Of a stretch of DNA of 64,000 bases, positions 9,351-18,321 are shown in pieces. The stretch comes from Desulfosarcinaceae bacterium (GTDB lineage: Bacteria; Desulfobacterota; Desulfobacteria; Desulfobacterales; Desulfosarcinaceae). A model generated the notes under the pieces. That model saw nothing but the letters and a program-made list of their open reading frames with translations. It was not told where the DNA came from and did no database searches. Every line of letters starts with the position of its first letter. The stretch's first letter is position 1. The position numbers and the translations under genes were made by a program. The stretch is from assembly GCA_030066015.1 (NCBI GenBank), contig JASJCL010000018.1, positions 1-64,000 of the forward strand, read 5' to 3'.

Positions 9351-10310
9351 ATGCCGCCCCAACATACCAAATTGCGACACAGCCTGACCATTGGGGTCCG
9401 CAAAGGGCTGCGGGGATTTTTCTGGATGCTGAAGGTCCTGATCCCCATCTCGCTGCTGACGGCCGTTCTGGTCTGGTCCGGTGTGTTGAACCGCATGGAT
9501 GGCGTCATGACACCCGTTATGGGCCTCCTGGGGCTGCCGGCCGAGGCCGCTCTGCCACTGCTCATCGGCACCACGGCCAGCATCTATGGCGCCCTGGCGG
9601 CCATGGTGCCTTTGGGGCTGAGCACGCAGCAGATGACGCTGATCGCCATCTTCCTGGTGATATCGCACAACCTCATCCAGGAGAGCGTAGTGCAGCGGGA
9701 ATCGGGATACGCCTTTTTGAAAGCCGTTCTGGCACGTTTGACGGCCTCCGTTGTGACCGTCATGGCGGTGGCCCGCATATGGGGCGAAACAGGGGCCAGC
9801 CCCCAAGCAGGTCTGGCGCCAGAATGGGTACCGCAGCCATTCGGGACGATGCTGCGGGGATGGCTGGTGGATACCGGCATCCTTTCGGTGAAGGTGCTGG
9901 TCATCATCATCGCCCTGATGGTGCTTTTGGAAGTGATGCGCAGCTACCGGTGGATCGACCGTATGGCATGGGCGATGACGCCGGTCCTGAAATTGTTGGG
10001 ACTGCGCCGGCAGTCGGGGTTCTTATGGCTGACGGCGGCGCTGTTCGGGCTTAGCTACGGGGCCGCCGTCATCGTCGAGGAGACCCGAACGGGAAAGTAC
10101 GCCCCCGCTGAACTCGAGCGGCTGCATCTCTCCATCGGCATCAACCACGCCATGGTCGAAGACCCCGCCATCTTTCTCTCCTTGGGGCTCTCCCCCTTTT
10201 GGCTGTGGGTGCCGCGCTTCGTCGCCGCCGTGGTGGCGGTGCAGGTGTTGATTCTCTTCAAGCGGGTCCTTCCCCGCAAACGGCGAGACCGGGTGGAAAA
10301 TACGCTCTGA
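9351..10310 (+). CDS. Nucleoside-recognition (Gate) domain membrane protein
   Basis: A 319-residue polytopic membrane protein with two Gate-type domains (residues about 25-150 and 180-300). Each has several hydrophobic helices and the conserved small-residue turns seen in SpmA/SpmB and in nucleoside-transporter-like proteins. TTASIYGALAAM and FGLSYGAAVIVEE are the repeated core elements. The substrate is unknown in this subgroup. The start at 9351 was chosen over a GTG at 9333 because AAGGA is eight bases upstream. It follows the orphan binding protein by 108 bases on the same strand, which may mean co-transcription, but a functional link is not established. Confidence 0.75.
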   Translation: MPPQHTKLRHSLTIGVRKGLRGFFWMLKVLIPISLLTAVLVWSGVLNRMDGVMTPVMGLLGLPAEAALPLLIGTTASIYGALAAMVPLGLSTQQMTLIAIFLVISHNLIQESVVQRESGYAFLKAVLARLTASVVTVMAVARIWGETGASPQAGLAPEWVPQPFGTMLRGWLVDTGILSVKVLVIIIALMVLLEVMRSYRWIDRMAWAMTPVLKLLGLRRQSGFLWLTAALFGLSYGAAVIVEETRTGKYAPAELERLHLSIGINHAMVEDPAIFLSLGLSPFWLWVPRFVAAVVAVQVLILFKRVLPRKRRDRVENTL

Positions 10311-10712
10311 TGCGAGGACCGGGCCGCCGACGAACCATCCCCAAGCCGCCATCCGCTGTACCATCTGTTTCCCAAGACGATCGGGGCGCTGCCGATGGGC
10401 GGCGCCGGTGGGCGACCACCTTGGATGATCGCATCGGTTGGCCAGTGCAGCTCCCGCAAGTGGCGGTACGGAAAGATCCCGTTGGAGACCCTGCCCCTGC
10501 GCCCGGTGCAACGCTGGCGAGCTGGCTGGACAGCCTTCATCTGATAATGGGCAGGGCCAGGCGGTGGCGTGCGGGGCTTTCCGGTCGCGGTGCCGTCATG
10601 GGCGCCCAACGGCGTCGATCGATCCAATCGGCTTTCTCGGCCGGGTGCATCATTGCGGCGAATCGGCGCAACCCCACCGTCGCCCCGGTGCGAAACAGCG
10701 GTCTGGGGAGGC
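10311..10712. other. 402-bp convergent intergenic region, no clear gene
   Basis: This lies between the Gate-domain gene and the convergent SDR gene. A short in-frame continuation after the 10310 stop (Met at about 10395) encodes a basic, Trp/Arg-rich stretch of about 49 codons without ribosome site or recognised family. It could be a relic, but nothing supports a call. No T-rich terminator is evident. Confidence 0.4.
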
Positions 10713-11399
10713 TCAATGGAGGGAGAGCCGCTTGCCGTTGTCGGCGGCCGACAATCCCAGCAGCAGATCTACGGCGGGAAGGGCCCAGCTTTCCGCGGAG
10801 GGAAACCGTGTGGCGCCCTCTCCCCAAACCGTTTTAAGCATGTCGGTGTTGATAATGCCGGGGTTGAGGCTCACCACGGCCAGCCCCTTGGGCACCTCGT
10901 CGGCCAGCGCCTGGGAGAGGCCTTCGACGGCGAACTTACTGGTGCAGTAAGGCACCACATCGGCGGCGCCGTGGCGGCCCCAACCGGAGCTGAAATTGAC
11001 GATAACGCCGTTACCCGCATCGATCATGGCGGGCAGAAATTGTCTCAGTACATTGGCGCTGCCAATGACGTTGATCGTCAGGACGTGGGCGAACTCCTCC
11101 GCGGAGATCTCCCAAAAGGGGGCGCCGCGGTTGATCACGCCGGCGTTGTTGAGCAGCAGGTCGGGCGGACCATTGGCCGCCACGACGGCTGCGGCCCATT
11201 CGGTTACCTGCCCGGCGTCGCTGACATCCACGCAGGCGAAGCGATGGGGGTCGCCGTGGATCTGCTGGAACGCTTCGGCCGCGCTGGCGGAGCGGCCACA
11301 GCCGCTGATGGTGTGGCCGCGATCGATGAGGGGCTGCACCAAGGCGCGGCCCAGTCCCCGGCTGGTGCCGGTGAGAACGATATGCTTGGCGGTCGTCAT
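10713..11399 (-). CDS. Short-chain dehydrogenase/reductase
   Basis: A 228-residue classical SDR. The NAD(P)-binding motif TGTSRGLG is at residues 10-17 and NNAG at 84-87. The catalytic Ser lies in NFSSGWG, and the YCTSK (Y-x3-K) motif is near residue 150. It would catalyse reversible alcohol/ketone oxidoreduction. GGAGGT precedes the start. It is the last gene of the long minus-strand block that starts with hutU and follows the Ldh2-family gene by 36 bases, so it probably belongs to the same transcript and acts on a related intermediate. The exact substrate cannot be read from sequence. Confidence 0.85.
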   Translation of the reverse strand: MTTAKHIVLTGTSRGLGRALVQPLIDRGHTISGCGRSASAAEAFQQIHGDPHRFACVDVSDAGQVTEWAAAVVAANGPPDLLLNNAGVINRGAPFWEISAEEFAHVLTINVIGSANVLRQFLPAMIDAGNGVIVNFSSGWGRHGAADVVPYCTSKFAVEGLSQALADEVPKGLAVVSLNPGIINTDMLKTVWGEGATRFPSAESWALPAVDLLLGLSAADNGKRLSLH

Positions 11400-11435
11400 T
11401 GGAAACCTCCGTCGCCTCTCGGTTGCGGTGCGGGG

Positions 11436-12449
11436 TCACTGCGTCAGGGCTGTCAAGGATGCGAGCAGGTCGGGCGCCACCGCGACCTCCCCCTTCACCA
11501 GAGCGGCGGCCAATTTCGCGTGGCCGCGGTCACCGGGCACACAAACAGGCGCATCCTTGTCGGCCGGCACCAGTGCGCGGATCTGATCCGCCATATCGGT
11601 AACGGCGGTCTTGAAGCGGGTCGGATCGGTGAAGCTGGCGATGTCCATCGCGAGGATCAGGCCGCCATACTCCTGCGGATGCCAGCCGGCCTGCTGCGCC
11701 GTGCTGAGGAGGCTGCCGATCAGGGCGCCGCTGAGCACCTCGATGAGCAGCACGATGCCGTAGCCCTTGAAGCCGCCGCCAATGGGGAGCAGATTGGCCA
11801 CGCCGTCGTCACCGAACGCCAGGGCGGCGTCGGTGGTGGGACGGCCATCGGGCCCAACGGCGACGCCGTGCCGCAGCGCAGCCCCCTGCTCCTTGGCGAT
11901 GCGGACGTCGAAAAAGGGGATCTCGGTGGTGGCCATGTCCAGGCACAGCGGTGCACCGCTGGTGGGGATGGCGTAGGCCACAGGGTTGGTCCCGAAGAGG
12001 CCCTTGCGACCGCCGTATGGAACGCAGCAGGCCGCGCCGCCGTTGAACAGGGCGATGCCGATCAGGTCCCGCGCCGCCAGGGCGTCGACCCAGAGGCCCA
12101 GGGTGACAATGCCGGCCGTGTTGATCAAACCGGCCGCGGCCATGCCGTGGCGGCGGGCCCGCCGGATCAGGTCATCGTGAATCGGCTTCAATTTGAGGGA
12201 GGGGGCCAATCCCCGCCCATCGTAGATGACGACACCCGCCTTGTCCACGACGGTCTTGATGTCGGCCCCCGGTTGCCCCTGCCAACACGTCAGATCGGCC
12301 ACCGCCTCCTGTAGGGGATTCATGCGCGGGGCCTTTTTAAAATGGGTCCTGAGGGTCTGCTTGGCAAAGTAGACCGCCGCCGCGTCGTCAACATGTTTGG
12401 CGGCCGCCGCCGTCAGCAGCCGCTCCAATTCCGCAATCGCAATACCCAT
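11436..12449 (-). CDS. Ldh2/MDH-family oxidoreductase, candidate pyrroline-2-carboxylate reductase
   Basis: A 337-residue protein of the malate/L-lactate dehydrogenase type 2 superfamily (LDH2/DpkA fold), with the hallmark stretches GLFGTNPVAYAIP and LDMATTEIPF in the middle and GFKGYGIVLLIEVL near residue 240. Family members reduce 2-oxo acids or cyclic imino acids with NAD(P)H. The DpkA branch reduces delta1-pyrroline-2-carboxylate to L-proline. Because it sits directly after both AcnX subunits, whose bacterial form makes that same imino acid from cis-3-hydroxyproline, that activity is the best inference. AGGAGGAGAT precedes start 12449. Other 2-oxo acid reductase activities remain possible. 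Confidence 0.75.
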   Translation of the reverse strand: MGIAIAELERLLTAAAAKHVDDAAAVYFAKQTLRTHFKKAPRMNPLQEAVADLTCWQGQPGADIKTVVDKAGVVIYDGRGLAPSLKLKPIHDDLIRRARRHGMAAAGLINTAGIVTLGLWVDALAARDLIGIALFNGGAACCVPYGGRKGLFGTNPVAYAIPTSGAPLCLDMATTEIPFFDVRIAKEQGAALRHGVAVGPDGRPTTDAALAFGDDGVANLLPIGGGFKGYGIVLLIEVLSGALIGSLLSTAQQAGWHPQEYGGLILAMDIASFTDPTRFKTAVTDMADQIRALVPADKDAPVCVPGDRGHAKLAAALVKGEVAVAPDLLASLTALTQ

Positions 12450-12471
12450 ATCTCCTCCTGAAAGCGACCGC

Positions 12472-12900
12472 CTATCCAATCCGTTCGATGGTGCCCGCCC
12501 GGCCGTCTACCCGCAACCGGTCGCCGGGCTTCACCAACGCGAAGATATCGGCGCTCAAATCGGTCACCGTCGGCACGTTGAGGACGGCGGCGGTGACGGC
12601 CGTGCGCGAGTCCAGTTTGGGAAACACCAGCGCCGCCGGTCCGCAGCCGGAAACCTGGGCGGCGTGGAAGAAGATCGACCATCCGTTGGAGCCCTTGCTG
12701 CCGTCGAGGATCAGTACGCTCTCCTTGATGCTGAGACCTTCCAATGGGTGGCCGGGCTCCACCACGATGCCGGTGCGGATGTCGATTCCCCCCCAGCCGG
12801 TGATGGTCTGCCGGCTGATCATGGCCGGCCCCTCGGCGATACCGCCGAGGGCGCCCCGTCCGCGGATGATGCGTGGCCGCTGCGTGTTGAGCGCATTCAT
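12472..12900 (-). CDS. Aconitase X small (swivel) subunit
   Basis: A 142-residue protein of the DUF126 / AcnX swivel-domain family: RGRGALGGIAEGPAMIS at the start, 'KESVLILDGSKGS.GWS' in the middle, and 'AVLNVPTVTDL' near the end. It forms the small subunit of a two-chain aconitase X and completes the active site of the large subunit encoded just upstream. The start at 12900 overlaps the stop of the large-subunit gene by four bases (ATGA), with a G-rich ribosome site, indicating translational coupling. A few longer in-frame codons upstream only repeat glycine. Separate AcnX subunits in bacteria are known as cis-3-hydroxy-L-proline dehydratases; archaeal ones dehydrate phosphomevalonate. Confidence 0.85.
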   Translation of the reverse strand: MNALNTQRPRIIRGRGALGGIAEGPAMISRQTITGWGGIDIRTGIVVEPGHPLEGLSIKESVLILDGSKGSNGWSIFFHAAQVSGCGPAALVFPKLDSRTAVTAAVLNVPTVTDLSADIFALVKPGDRLRVDGRAGTIERIG

Positions 12901-14174
12901 ACCCCCCCCTCCCATCTCCCGCTGAGGGCCGATGCGAGACAGACCTGGCGCGATCCATAGAACTTGACGGCGTCGGTCTCCTGTTCGGCCGAATGACGCT
13001 GCTTGACGCTGTCGTAGGCCACGGTGCGAACCCCGTCCGGATATCCCCGGGTGGAGGGACAGCTGCCCGTCAACACGCGGCCACCGGCCGCTTCGATGGT
13101 GGCGGTGTAGCCCGCCCGATCCGCCATATACTTCATGGGACCGGTCGTCCAGATGTCCACCCGGGTATGGGCATGAAACCGACGCCCCGCCAGGAAGTGG
13201 GCGATCTTACGCAGCTCATCGATGTGGTAGTGGGGACATCCCAGGGTGACATAGTCGATCGGCTGGCCCGGATGGGGGTTGAGGGCCTCCAGGGTGGCCA
13301 CCATCTCCCGCGGACCGACGCGGAGATTCCCGCTGGCCGGTCGCCCGCCAAAGGCGGCCGCGCGCGTCGGCGCCTCGGGCGTCATTCCCACAAAATGGGC
13401 CATCTCGGTCCCCGCGGCGCAGGCCAGGGCGGCGAAGAAGGCTTTGAGCTGAATGGTGTTGGGGCGCGCAAAGTCGCCCACAATGACGGGCACGCTGTGT
13501 GCTGGCAGCCGGCTGCCGATGCTGTAGCCGAGAAGGTCCCAGTCGTGAACGGAGCGCGGCGCGGCGGCGATCTCCACCTGATGCGTGCCGAACCGGTTTT
13601 GCGGCAAGTGCATACCGGCCGCGGGGGTCCTCCCGCAAACGGCAGCGCAGAAGCTGGCCTCGATACCGTCCCCGTTCCCGCAGGCGCCCCAGAGGCTGTT
13701 CATGAAAAGCACGGCGCTGGATTCACAGCTGACGAAGTGCTCTCCCATCGCGGGGATGAAGCCGGTGAGATAGGGAATGCAATTGCCGCTGAGAATCACC
13801 CCGGCGTCCACGAAGCGGTTCAACAGGTCGCGATTGTGGGCCTGCTTGTCGGCGTCCATCAGCATCTCGGCGGGCACCTCGCTGCAATCCGCCTCCACAC
13901 CAGAGTAGCACACGCAGCCCTGGTCCATCTGGGCGAGGGAAACCGTCTCATCCGAGCAGAGGGACATTTTGGAGAATAGCGGGTCGAAATCGCGGGTCTC
14001 GGCCACCTGGAGATAACCGTGGGCGCCGCAGAAAAGATCGGCCCAGGTGACCCGGCAGAGGCGCTCGGCAGCGATCACTTCCCCGTAGCGCACGATGAGT
14101 TCCAGGGCCTTCTGGCGCACGGCCCCTTGCCGACCGTCCAGGATCTGTTTTTCTTCTTCCGTCAGTGTCAACAT
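12897..14174 (-). CDS. Aconitase X large (catalytic) subunit
   Basis: A 425-residue AcnX catalytic-domain protein (DUF521), full length for a separate large subunit. Recognisable features are the N-terminal LTEEEKQILDG, the Cys-rich segment DQGCVCYSGVEADC, the central GNGDGIEASF, and the C-terminal TGSCPSTRGYP. With the small subunit it would dehydrate a hydroxylated acid, most plausibly cis-3-hydroxy-L-proline to delta1-pyrroline-2-carboxylate, given the Ldh2-type reductase two genes on. Phosphomevalonate dehydratase is the alternative but no mevalonate gene is near. It lies 136 bases after ftcD on the same strand. Confidence 0.85.
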   Translation of the reverse strand: MLTLTEEEKQILDGRQGAVRQKALELIVRYGEVIAAERLCRVTWADLFCGAHGYLQVAETRDFDPLFSKMSLCSDETVSLAQMDQGCVCYSGVEADCSEVPAEMLMDADKQAHNRDLLNRFVDAGVILSGNCIPYLTGFIPAMGEHFVSCESSAVLFMNSLWGACGNGDGIEASFCAAVCGRTPAAGMHLPQNRFGTHQVEIAAAPRSVHDWDLLGYSIGSRLPAHSVPVIVGDFARPNTIQLKAFFAALACAAGTEMAHFVGMTPEAPTRAAAFGGRPASGNLRVGPREMVATLEALNPHPGQPIDYVTLGCPHYHIDELRKIAHFLAGRRFHAHTRVDIWTTGPMKYMADRAGYTATIEAAGGRVLTGSCPSTRGYPDGVRTVAYDSVKQRHSAEQETDAVKFYGSRQVCLASALSGRWEGGV

Positions 14175-14310
14175 GGCTCATCTGTCATTGAAGCAGTTAG
14201 CGTTGTTGGTGTTGGCGTGATTGGCAGCATCGTCGAACCCGCAAAAGGGCCGAGACGACCCGCCGCATGGCGAGCGATGGAGGGATTCACCGGAAGGCGG
14301 TGTTGACCCA

Positions 14311-15927
14311 TCATCCATCCGCCAGTATCGCTAGCACCTCGGCGCACTTCTCCGTCGCCCTCGCCATGATCCCTTCGGCCTCGGCCAGAATCTCAGCCTT
14401 GAAGGCCTCGTCCGTGATGCCGGTCATGTTGATGAGGACATTTTGATAGGCACCCCAGATACCGGTCTCCAGGGCGCGGGCCCCCACCTGAACGTCGGAG
14501 CTGGAGGCTGGATTGCCAAAGCGGGCCGTCTCGCAGAGGGGGTCCCACGCCTGGTCCCCCAGTTGCATGGTCTTGAGCGGCACCCGGATGGCGGTTTTGA
14601 GCCCACTTTGCATCTTCTCCTGTCGCGCCGCTTTCTCCGCATCGGTTCCCCGGGGCATGCGCAGCCCCTCCATGTACTCGCCAAAGGCATCGGTGTCGGC
14701 GTCCACCATGGGAATCAGCGCCTGGGTCAGCGCCTGCAGGGGCGGAATAACGGCCCGCATCTGGGCATCGCGGTCCTCGAATTTGCGCACGCCGTAGGTG
14801 AGCTTGGCCACCATGGCCCCCAGCCCGGTCCCCAGAGCGGCCAGGGCGGCGCTGACGCTGCCGCCGCCGGGGGCCGATGTGCGCGCCGCCACCGCCTCGA
14901 TGAAGCCGCGCAGGCTCATTCCGGCCAGCGGTTCGTCGGGAGGCTCGGCCACGCGGTATTCGATGATCTTCTCCTCTGGATCGAAGCGGGCCACCGAGTT
15001 GAGCCCCAACCGTTCGACGGCCAGACGCACCTTCTGGTCCTCCGCGATGATGAAGAGATTCTCCTTCTCGATGTAGTGGTCGGCGGCCATGAGGATGGCC
15101 TCCAGGGGCACGACCCCCACGATCTCGGAACCGGCCACCCCCACATTGAGAGCGGTGGCCTCCTCCTTGACTGCCTCGAAGAGGGTGTGGATGGCGGTGA
15201 CCCGGAAGTCGTTAAGGTTCACCGTCACCTGGGCCATGTTGTACTCGTCTACGAACCAGCCCATCCCTTTGACATCCTTGAGGCGCCCGGGCTGGTCCTC
15301 GCCGCGCCCCGCTTCGCGCAGGTTGAGGGCGATGCGGTGGGCCTGGTTGGGCGTGCCCAGGATGTTGACGTTGTAGGCGATGAGAAACATGCGCGCCCCG
15401 GTGGCGGTGGCCCCCCACTCGGGAACGAAGGCCGTTGGCCCGTAGTCCGGCTTCCAGTCCGGGTCCTTGAGCCGCCCGGCCAGGCCCTCGTATTCCCCCC
15501 GGCGCACGTCGGGTAGCTTGCGGCGGTAGTCGTGCTCGGCGGCCTCCTCGTAGAGGTAAATGGGGACCTGGAGCTCCTCCCCGGCCCGGCGGCCAAACTC
15601 CCGCGCGGCGGCCACACACTCCGCCATGGTGGCGTTGGCGACGGGGATGAAGGGGCAGACGTCCATGGCGCCGAAACGGGGGTGCTCGCCGCTGTGGGAG
15701 CGCATATCGATGCGGTCGCGGGCCACTCGGGCCGCTGCCAGTGCCCCTTCGACCACGGCTTCGGGGTCGCCCACGAAGGTGTAGACGGTGCGGTTGGTGG
15801 AGGCGCCCGGATCCACGTCCAGCAGGGTGCAGCCGTCGGTCCTGCGGATCGCCTCGGCGATCGCCTCAATGGTGTCGGAGTTGCGCCCTTCGGAGAAGTT
15901 GGGCACACACTCGATAATCTTCCTCAT
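14311..15927 (-). CDS. ftcD: Bifunctional glutamate formimidoyltransferase / formimidoyl-THF cyclodeaminase
   Basis: A 538-residue fusion. Residues 1-300 are the formiminotransferase (opening IIECVPNFSEGR, with the folate-binding and C-terminal subdomains). About residues 335-535 are the helical cyclodeaminase (ISLRGFIEAVAARTSAPGGGS-type opening, given here only as its key APGGGS turn). It moves the formimino group of N-formimino-L-glutamate to tetrahydrofolate, releases glutamate, then deaminates to methenyl-THF. This completes histidine breakdown begun by hutH, hutU and hutI upstream on the same strand and explains the absence of hutG or hutF. AAGGGGG precedes the start. Confidence 0.93.
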   Translation of the reverse strand: MRKIIECVPNFSEGRNSDTIEAIAEAIRRTDGCTLLDVDPGASTNRTVYTFVGDPEAVVEGALAAARVARDRIDMRSHSGEHPRFGAMDVCPFIPVANATMAECVAAAREFGRRAGEELQVPIYLYEEAAEHDYRRKLPDVRRGEYEGLAGRLKDPDWKPDYGPTAFVPEWGATATGARMFLIAYNVNILGTPNQAHRIALNLREAGRGEDQPGRLKDVKGMGWFVDEYNMAQVTVNLNDFRVTAIHTLFEAVKEEATALNVGVAGSEIVGVVPLEAILMAADHYIEKENLFIIAEDQKVRLAVERLGLNSVARFDPEEKIIEYRVAEPPDEPLAGMSLRGFIEAVAARTSAPGGGSVSAALAALGTGLGAMVAKLTYGVRKFEDRDAQMRAVIPPLQALTQALIPMVDADTDAFGEYMEGLRMPRGTDAEKAARQEKMQSGLKTAIRVPLKTMQLGDQAWDPLCETARFGNPASSSDVQVGARALETGIWGAYQNVLINMTGITDEAFKAEILAEAEGIMARATEKCAEVLAILADG

Positions 15928-15939
15928 GGATTCCCCCTT

Positions 15940-16244
15940 TCAGTTGGCCAGGCGCATGGCGCTGAAATCGCCGACCACCTTCTCGATGTGGGTCTCTATC
16001 GCGGCGTCGATGGCCAGCGGTTGATGGTTCTCCAATATCCCCGTCAGTTTGGTGTGGGCCCGCTGCAGGCGGTTGGTGCGGCCGAAGTCAAGGTAGCCCA
16101 CGTCATGAGGTTGCTGCCGATCCAGACCGCCATGGCGGCCTCAAGGCCCGCTTCGAAGGAGGCCTGTCCGTCGGGGATCTTCTGCTTGTCGTCGTCGCTC
16201 AGAAATTGCAGTTTTGGTGCGAAGCCAATCTCGATCTCAGTCAT
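15940..16244 (-). pseudogene. Remnant of a trimethylamine-methyltransferase (MttB) family gene
   Basis: From a good ribosome site (GGGAAG) the frame starting at 16244 encodes an MttB-like N-terminus (FLSDDDKQKI). It then jumps to the internal PDGQASFEAG segment and stops at 16044. The other frame continues the homology from about 16106 as VGYLDFGRT, then the family's C-terminal ILENHQP.aID..IE segment, to a stop at 15940. Intact family members have about 480-500 residues and about 100 codons remain here, so large internal deletions plus a frameshift near 16107 have occurred. It sits between AOR and ftcD. The family demethylates methylamines or glycine-betaine-like substrates with a corrinoid partner, and none is nearby. 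Confidence 0.75.
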
Positions 16245-16443
16245 CTTCTTCCCTTCAGATTATCGAATTCCGAATCCACCCGAAATGGGTCCTCGCCGTA
16301 CCGGCCATAGGAACACGCCATATCTGCGTGCATGGGACGGGAGGTTGATGGCGCCGCGCGGGTCGCTGACGCAGCCGCGTGACGCGACCGGACCTGCGCA
16401 TCATCCCTACTGCCGTGTGCTGCATGGCAGCACCCCGATCCCC

Positions 16444-18321
16444 TTACGCCGCCGGCAGAACGGGCAGCAGGGCCGCCGCGCTGCGGATCGCTTCCTTGGA
16501 TGGGCGCCCCCCTGCGTCCCAATCCATGGCGGCGTAGAACTCCTGCACCATTTCCAAAAAGCGGCCGCGATCCAGCCGGTGGGGACCCTCCTGGAAAAAC
16601 ATCTCCGGCAGGTCGTCCTGCTCCGGGTCCAGCCCCTGCGCCAGATTGACGCAGCGTTCCAAGTGGGCCACGCGGGTGCCGACGGTGAAGAGATCGGCGG
16701 CCGTCACGTTCCAGCCGGTGAGGGCGGCGGTGAGGAAAGCTTCGGGAACCAGATCGAAGGTGCCGATCATCGAAAGGACGGGCACCTTGCAGATCCCCAG
16801 CGAGTCCACGATGATGTTGACCAGCACGGCCCGATGGATGAGGCGCCCCTTGCCCGCGTAGGAGCGACGGTCTAAGGCCTTGGCCGTCCCAAAGGCCTGC
16901 CGGGCCTGCTCGGCGGTCCAACGATGCTCCAAGGAGGCGTAGACATTGTTGTAGTCGCCGCCGCGGCTGGAGACGGCATACCCCAGCGCGGAGCCGAGCA
17001 GGGCGGCCGGATGGTAGGCGGTCAACTCCAGCCCTTTGACATGGGCGGCGTAGGGCATGGTGTCCGGGCCCAGAGCCAGCGCCGCCGCGCGAACGCCGCT
17101 CCCCAGCAATCCGCCCAGCCCCTCCATCGCCGCCATCTGGCGAATGAGGATCTCCATGCTGGCGCTGTTGCCCCAGCTCAGGTCCAGCCCACCGCGGCGG
17201 GCTTCCGGCAGCAGACCGCGCTGGGCCAGATCCATGGCGAAGGCGATGGCGGTGGCCGCAGAGGTAGAGTCCAACCCCAGACGGGTGCAGAGGTTGTCCA
17301 GATGGATCACCGCCTGAAGGTCGCTGAGACCGCACTTGGCCCCCAGGTTGATCATGGGTTCGAACTCGGGCCGGTAGCTGGTGCGGCCCTTGAGGCGCCC
17401 CTCGGCAAACCGGAGAATCGCCTTGCATTTGACCGGACAGCCCTTGCAGCCCCGCTTGCCCGCGACGGCCGGACGGATCTCGGCGCCGTCCAATGCCCTG
17501 CCCTCGGCGAAGGTGACCGCGCTGTAATTGCGGGTACTCATGAGCCCCTGTTCATGGGCCCAGCGCACGTAGCCCGCCCCCCCGAGTTCGGCGAACGGCC
17601 GGTAATCGGGCGAGTCGAGAATCTTTTGGAAGTAGGCGTTGACAATGGGGCGGCTGCTCTTGGGATAGCGCCCCGGTGCCCGGCCGGCGGTGGCGCGAAG
17701 CACAATGGCCTTGAGCCGTTTGCAGCCCATAACGGCCCCCAGTCCGGTGCGTCCGGCGGCATGGTCCCGATCGGTGACGATGCAGGCGAAGCGGGTCAGA
17801 CGCTCGCCGGCCGGCCCGATGGTCAGGCTCTCGATGTGTTCATCCGGATTCGCCGCGCACAACGCCGCATGGGTGGCGTGGGTGTCCAGCCCCCAGAGGG
17901 TATCGGCGGGGCGGATGCGGACGCGGTCCCTGGAGATCTCGATGGTCACCGGCGTCGGTGCCGCCCCTGTCACCACTACTGTGTCGAAGCCGCATTCGCG
18001 CAGACGAGGGGCGAACCGGCCGCCCACGTTGGAGCTGCCCAAAAGGCCCGTCAGGGGGCTGATGGCGTTGATATGCAGCCGGGCCGCCGACGGTGCCGGA
18101 GAACCCACCAACAGCCCGGCCGAAAAGAGCAAGGGATTTTCCGGGCCCAGGGGATCGATGGGCTTGCCCACCAGGCGGCTCAGGAGCGCCACGTTGATGG
18201 CGCGCCCGCCCAGCCAGCGGCGCAGATCCGTCCGGCCGAGGGAGATGCTGCGGATGCGTCGGGAGGTGAGGTCGACCTCCAGCAGCCGACCCGCTTCCAC
18301 ACGGGACACCATCGCCGTCAT
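16444..18321 (-). CDS. Aldehyde ferredoxin oxidoreductase (tungstopterin AOR family)
   Basis: A 625-residue AOR-family enzyme. The N-terminal domain carries the cofactor-binding stretches GGRAINVALL and ISPLTGLLGSSNVGG. The 4Fe-4S ligands CKGCPVKC are at 292-299 with a fourth Cys in SLGICK near residue 515. The family oxidises aldehydes to acids using ferredoxin with a tungsten bis-pterin. The start ATG overlaps the hutC stop by four bases (ATGA) with GGGGGAGG upstream, so translation is coupled to the hut operon. Why an AOR belongs there is unclear: it may consume an aldehyde or use low-potential electrons linked to histidine or formimino-group metabolism. Confidence 0.9.
   Translation of the reverse strand: MTAMVSRVEAGRLLEVDLTSRRIRSISLGRTDLRRWLGGRAINVALLSRLVGKPIDPLGPENPLLFSAGLLVGSPAPSAARLHINAISPLTGLLGSSNVGGRFAPRLRECGFDTVVVTGAAPTPVTIEISRDRVRIRPADTLWGLDTHATHAALCAANPDEHIESLTIGPAGERLTRFACIVTDRDHAAGRTGLGAVMGCKRLKAIVLRATAGRAPGRYPKSSRPIVNAYFQKILDSPDYRPFAELGGAGYVRWAHEQGLMSTRNYSAVTFAEGRALDGAEIRPAVAGKRGCKGCPVKCKAILRFAEGRLKGRTSYRPEFEPMINLGAKCGLSDLQAVIHLDNLCTRLGLDSTSAATAIAFAMDLAQRGLLPEARRGGLDLSWGNSASMEILIRQMAAMEGLGGLLGSGVRAAALALGPDTMPYAAHVKGLELTAYHPAALLGSALGYAVSSRGGDYNNVYASLEHRWTAEQARQAFGTAKALDRRSYAGKGRLIHRAVLVNIIVDSLGICKVPVLSMIGTFDLVPEAFLTAALTGWNVTAADLFTVGTRVAHLERCVNLAQGLDPEQDDLPEMFFQEGPHRLDRGRFLEMVQEFYAAMDWDAGGRPSKEAIRSAAALLPVLPAA

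Noticed and set aside
10311-10712. Short plus-strand frame after the Gate-domain gene
   Set aside because: About 49 basic codons without ribosome site or recognisable family; too weak to call a gene or pseudogene.
16241-17428. Minus-strand frame of about 395 codons overlapping AOR
   Set aside because: It is out of frame with AOR motifs on the same strand, has Arg/Gly-rich shadow composition and no ribosome site.
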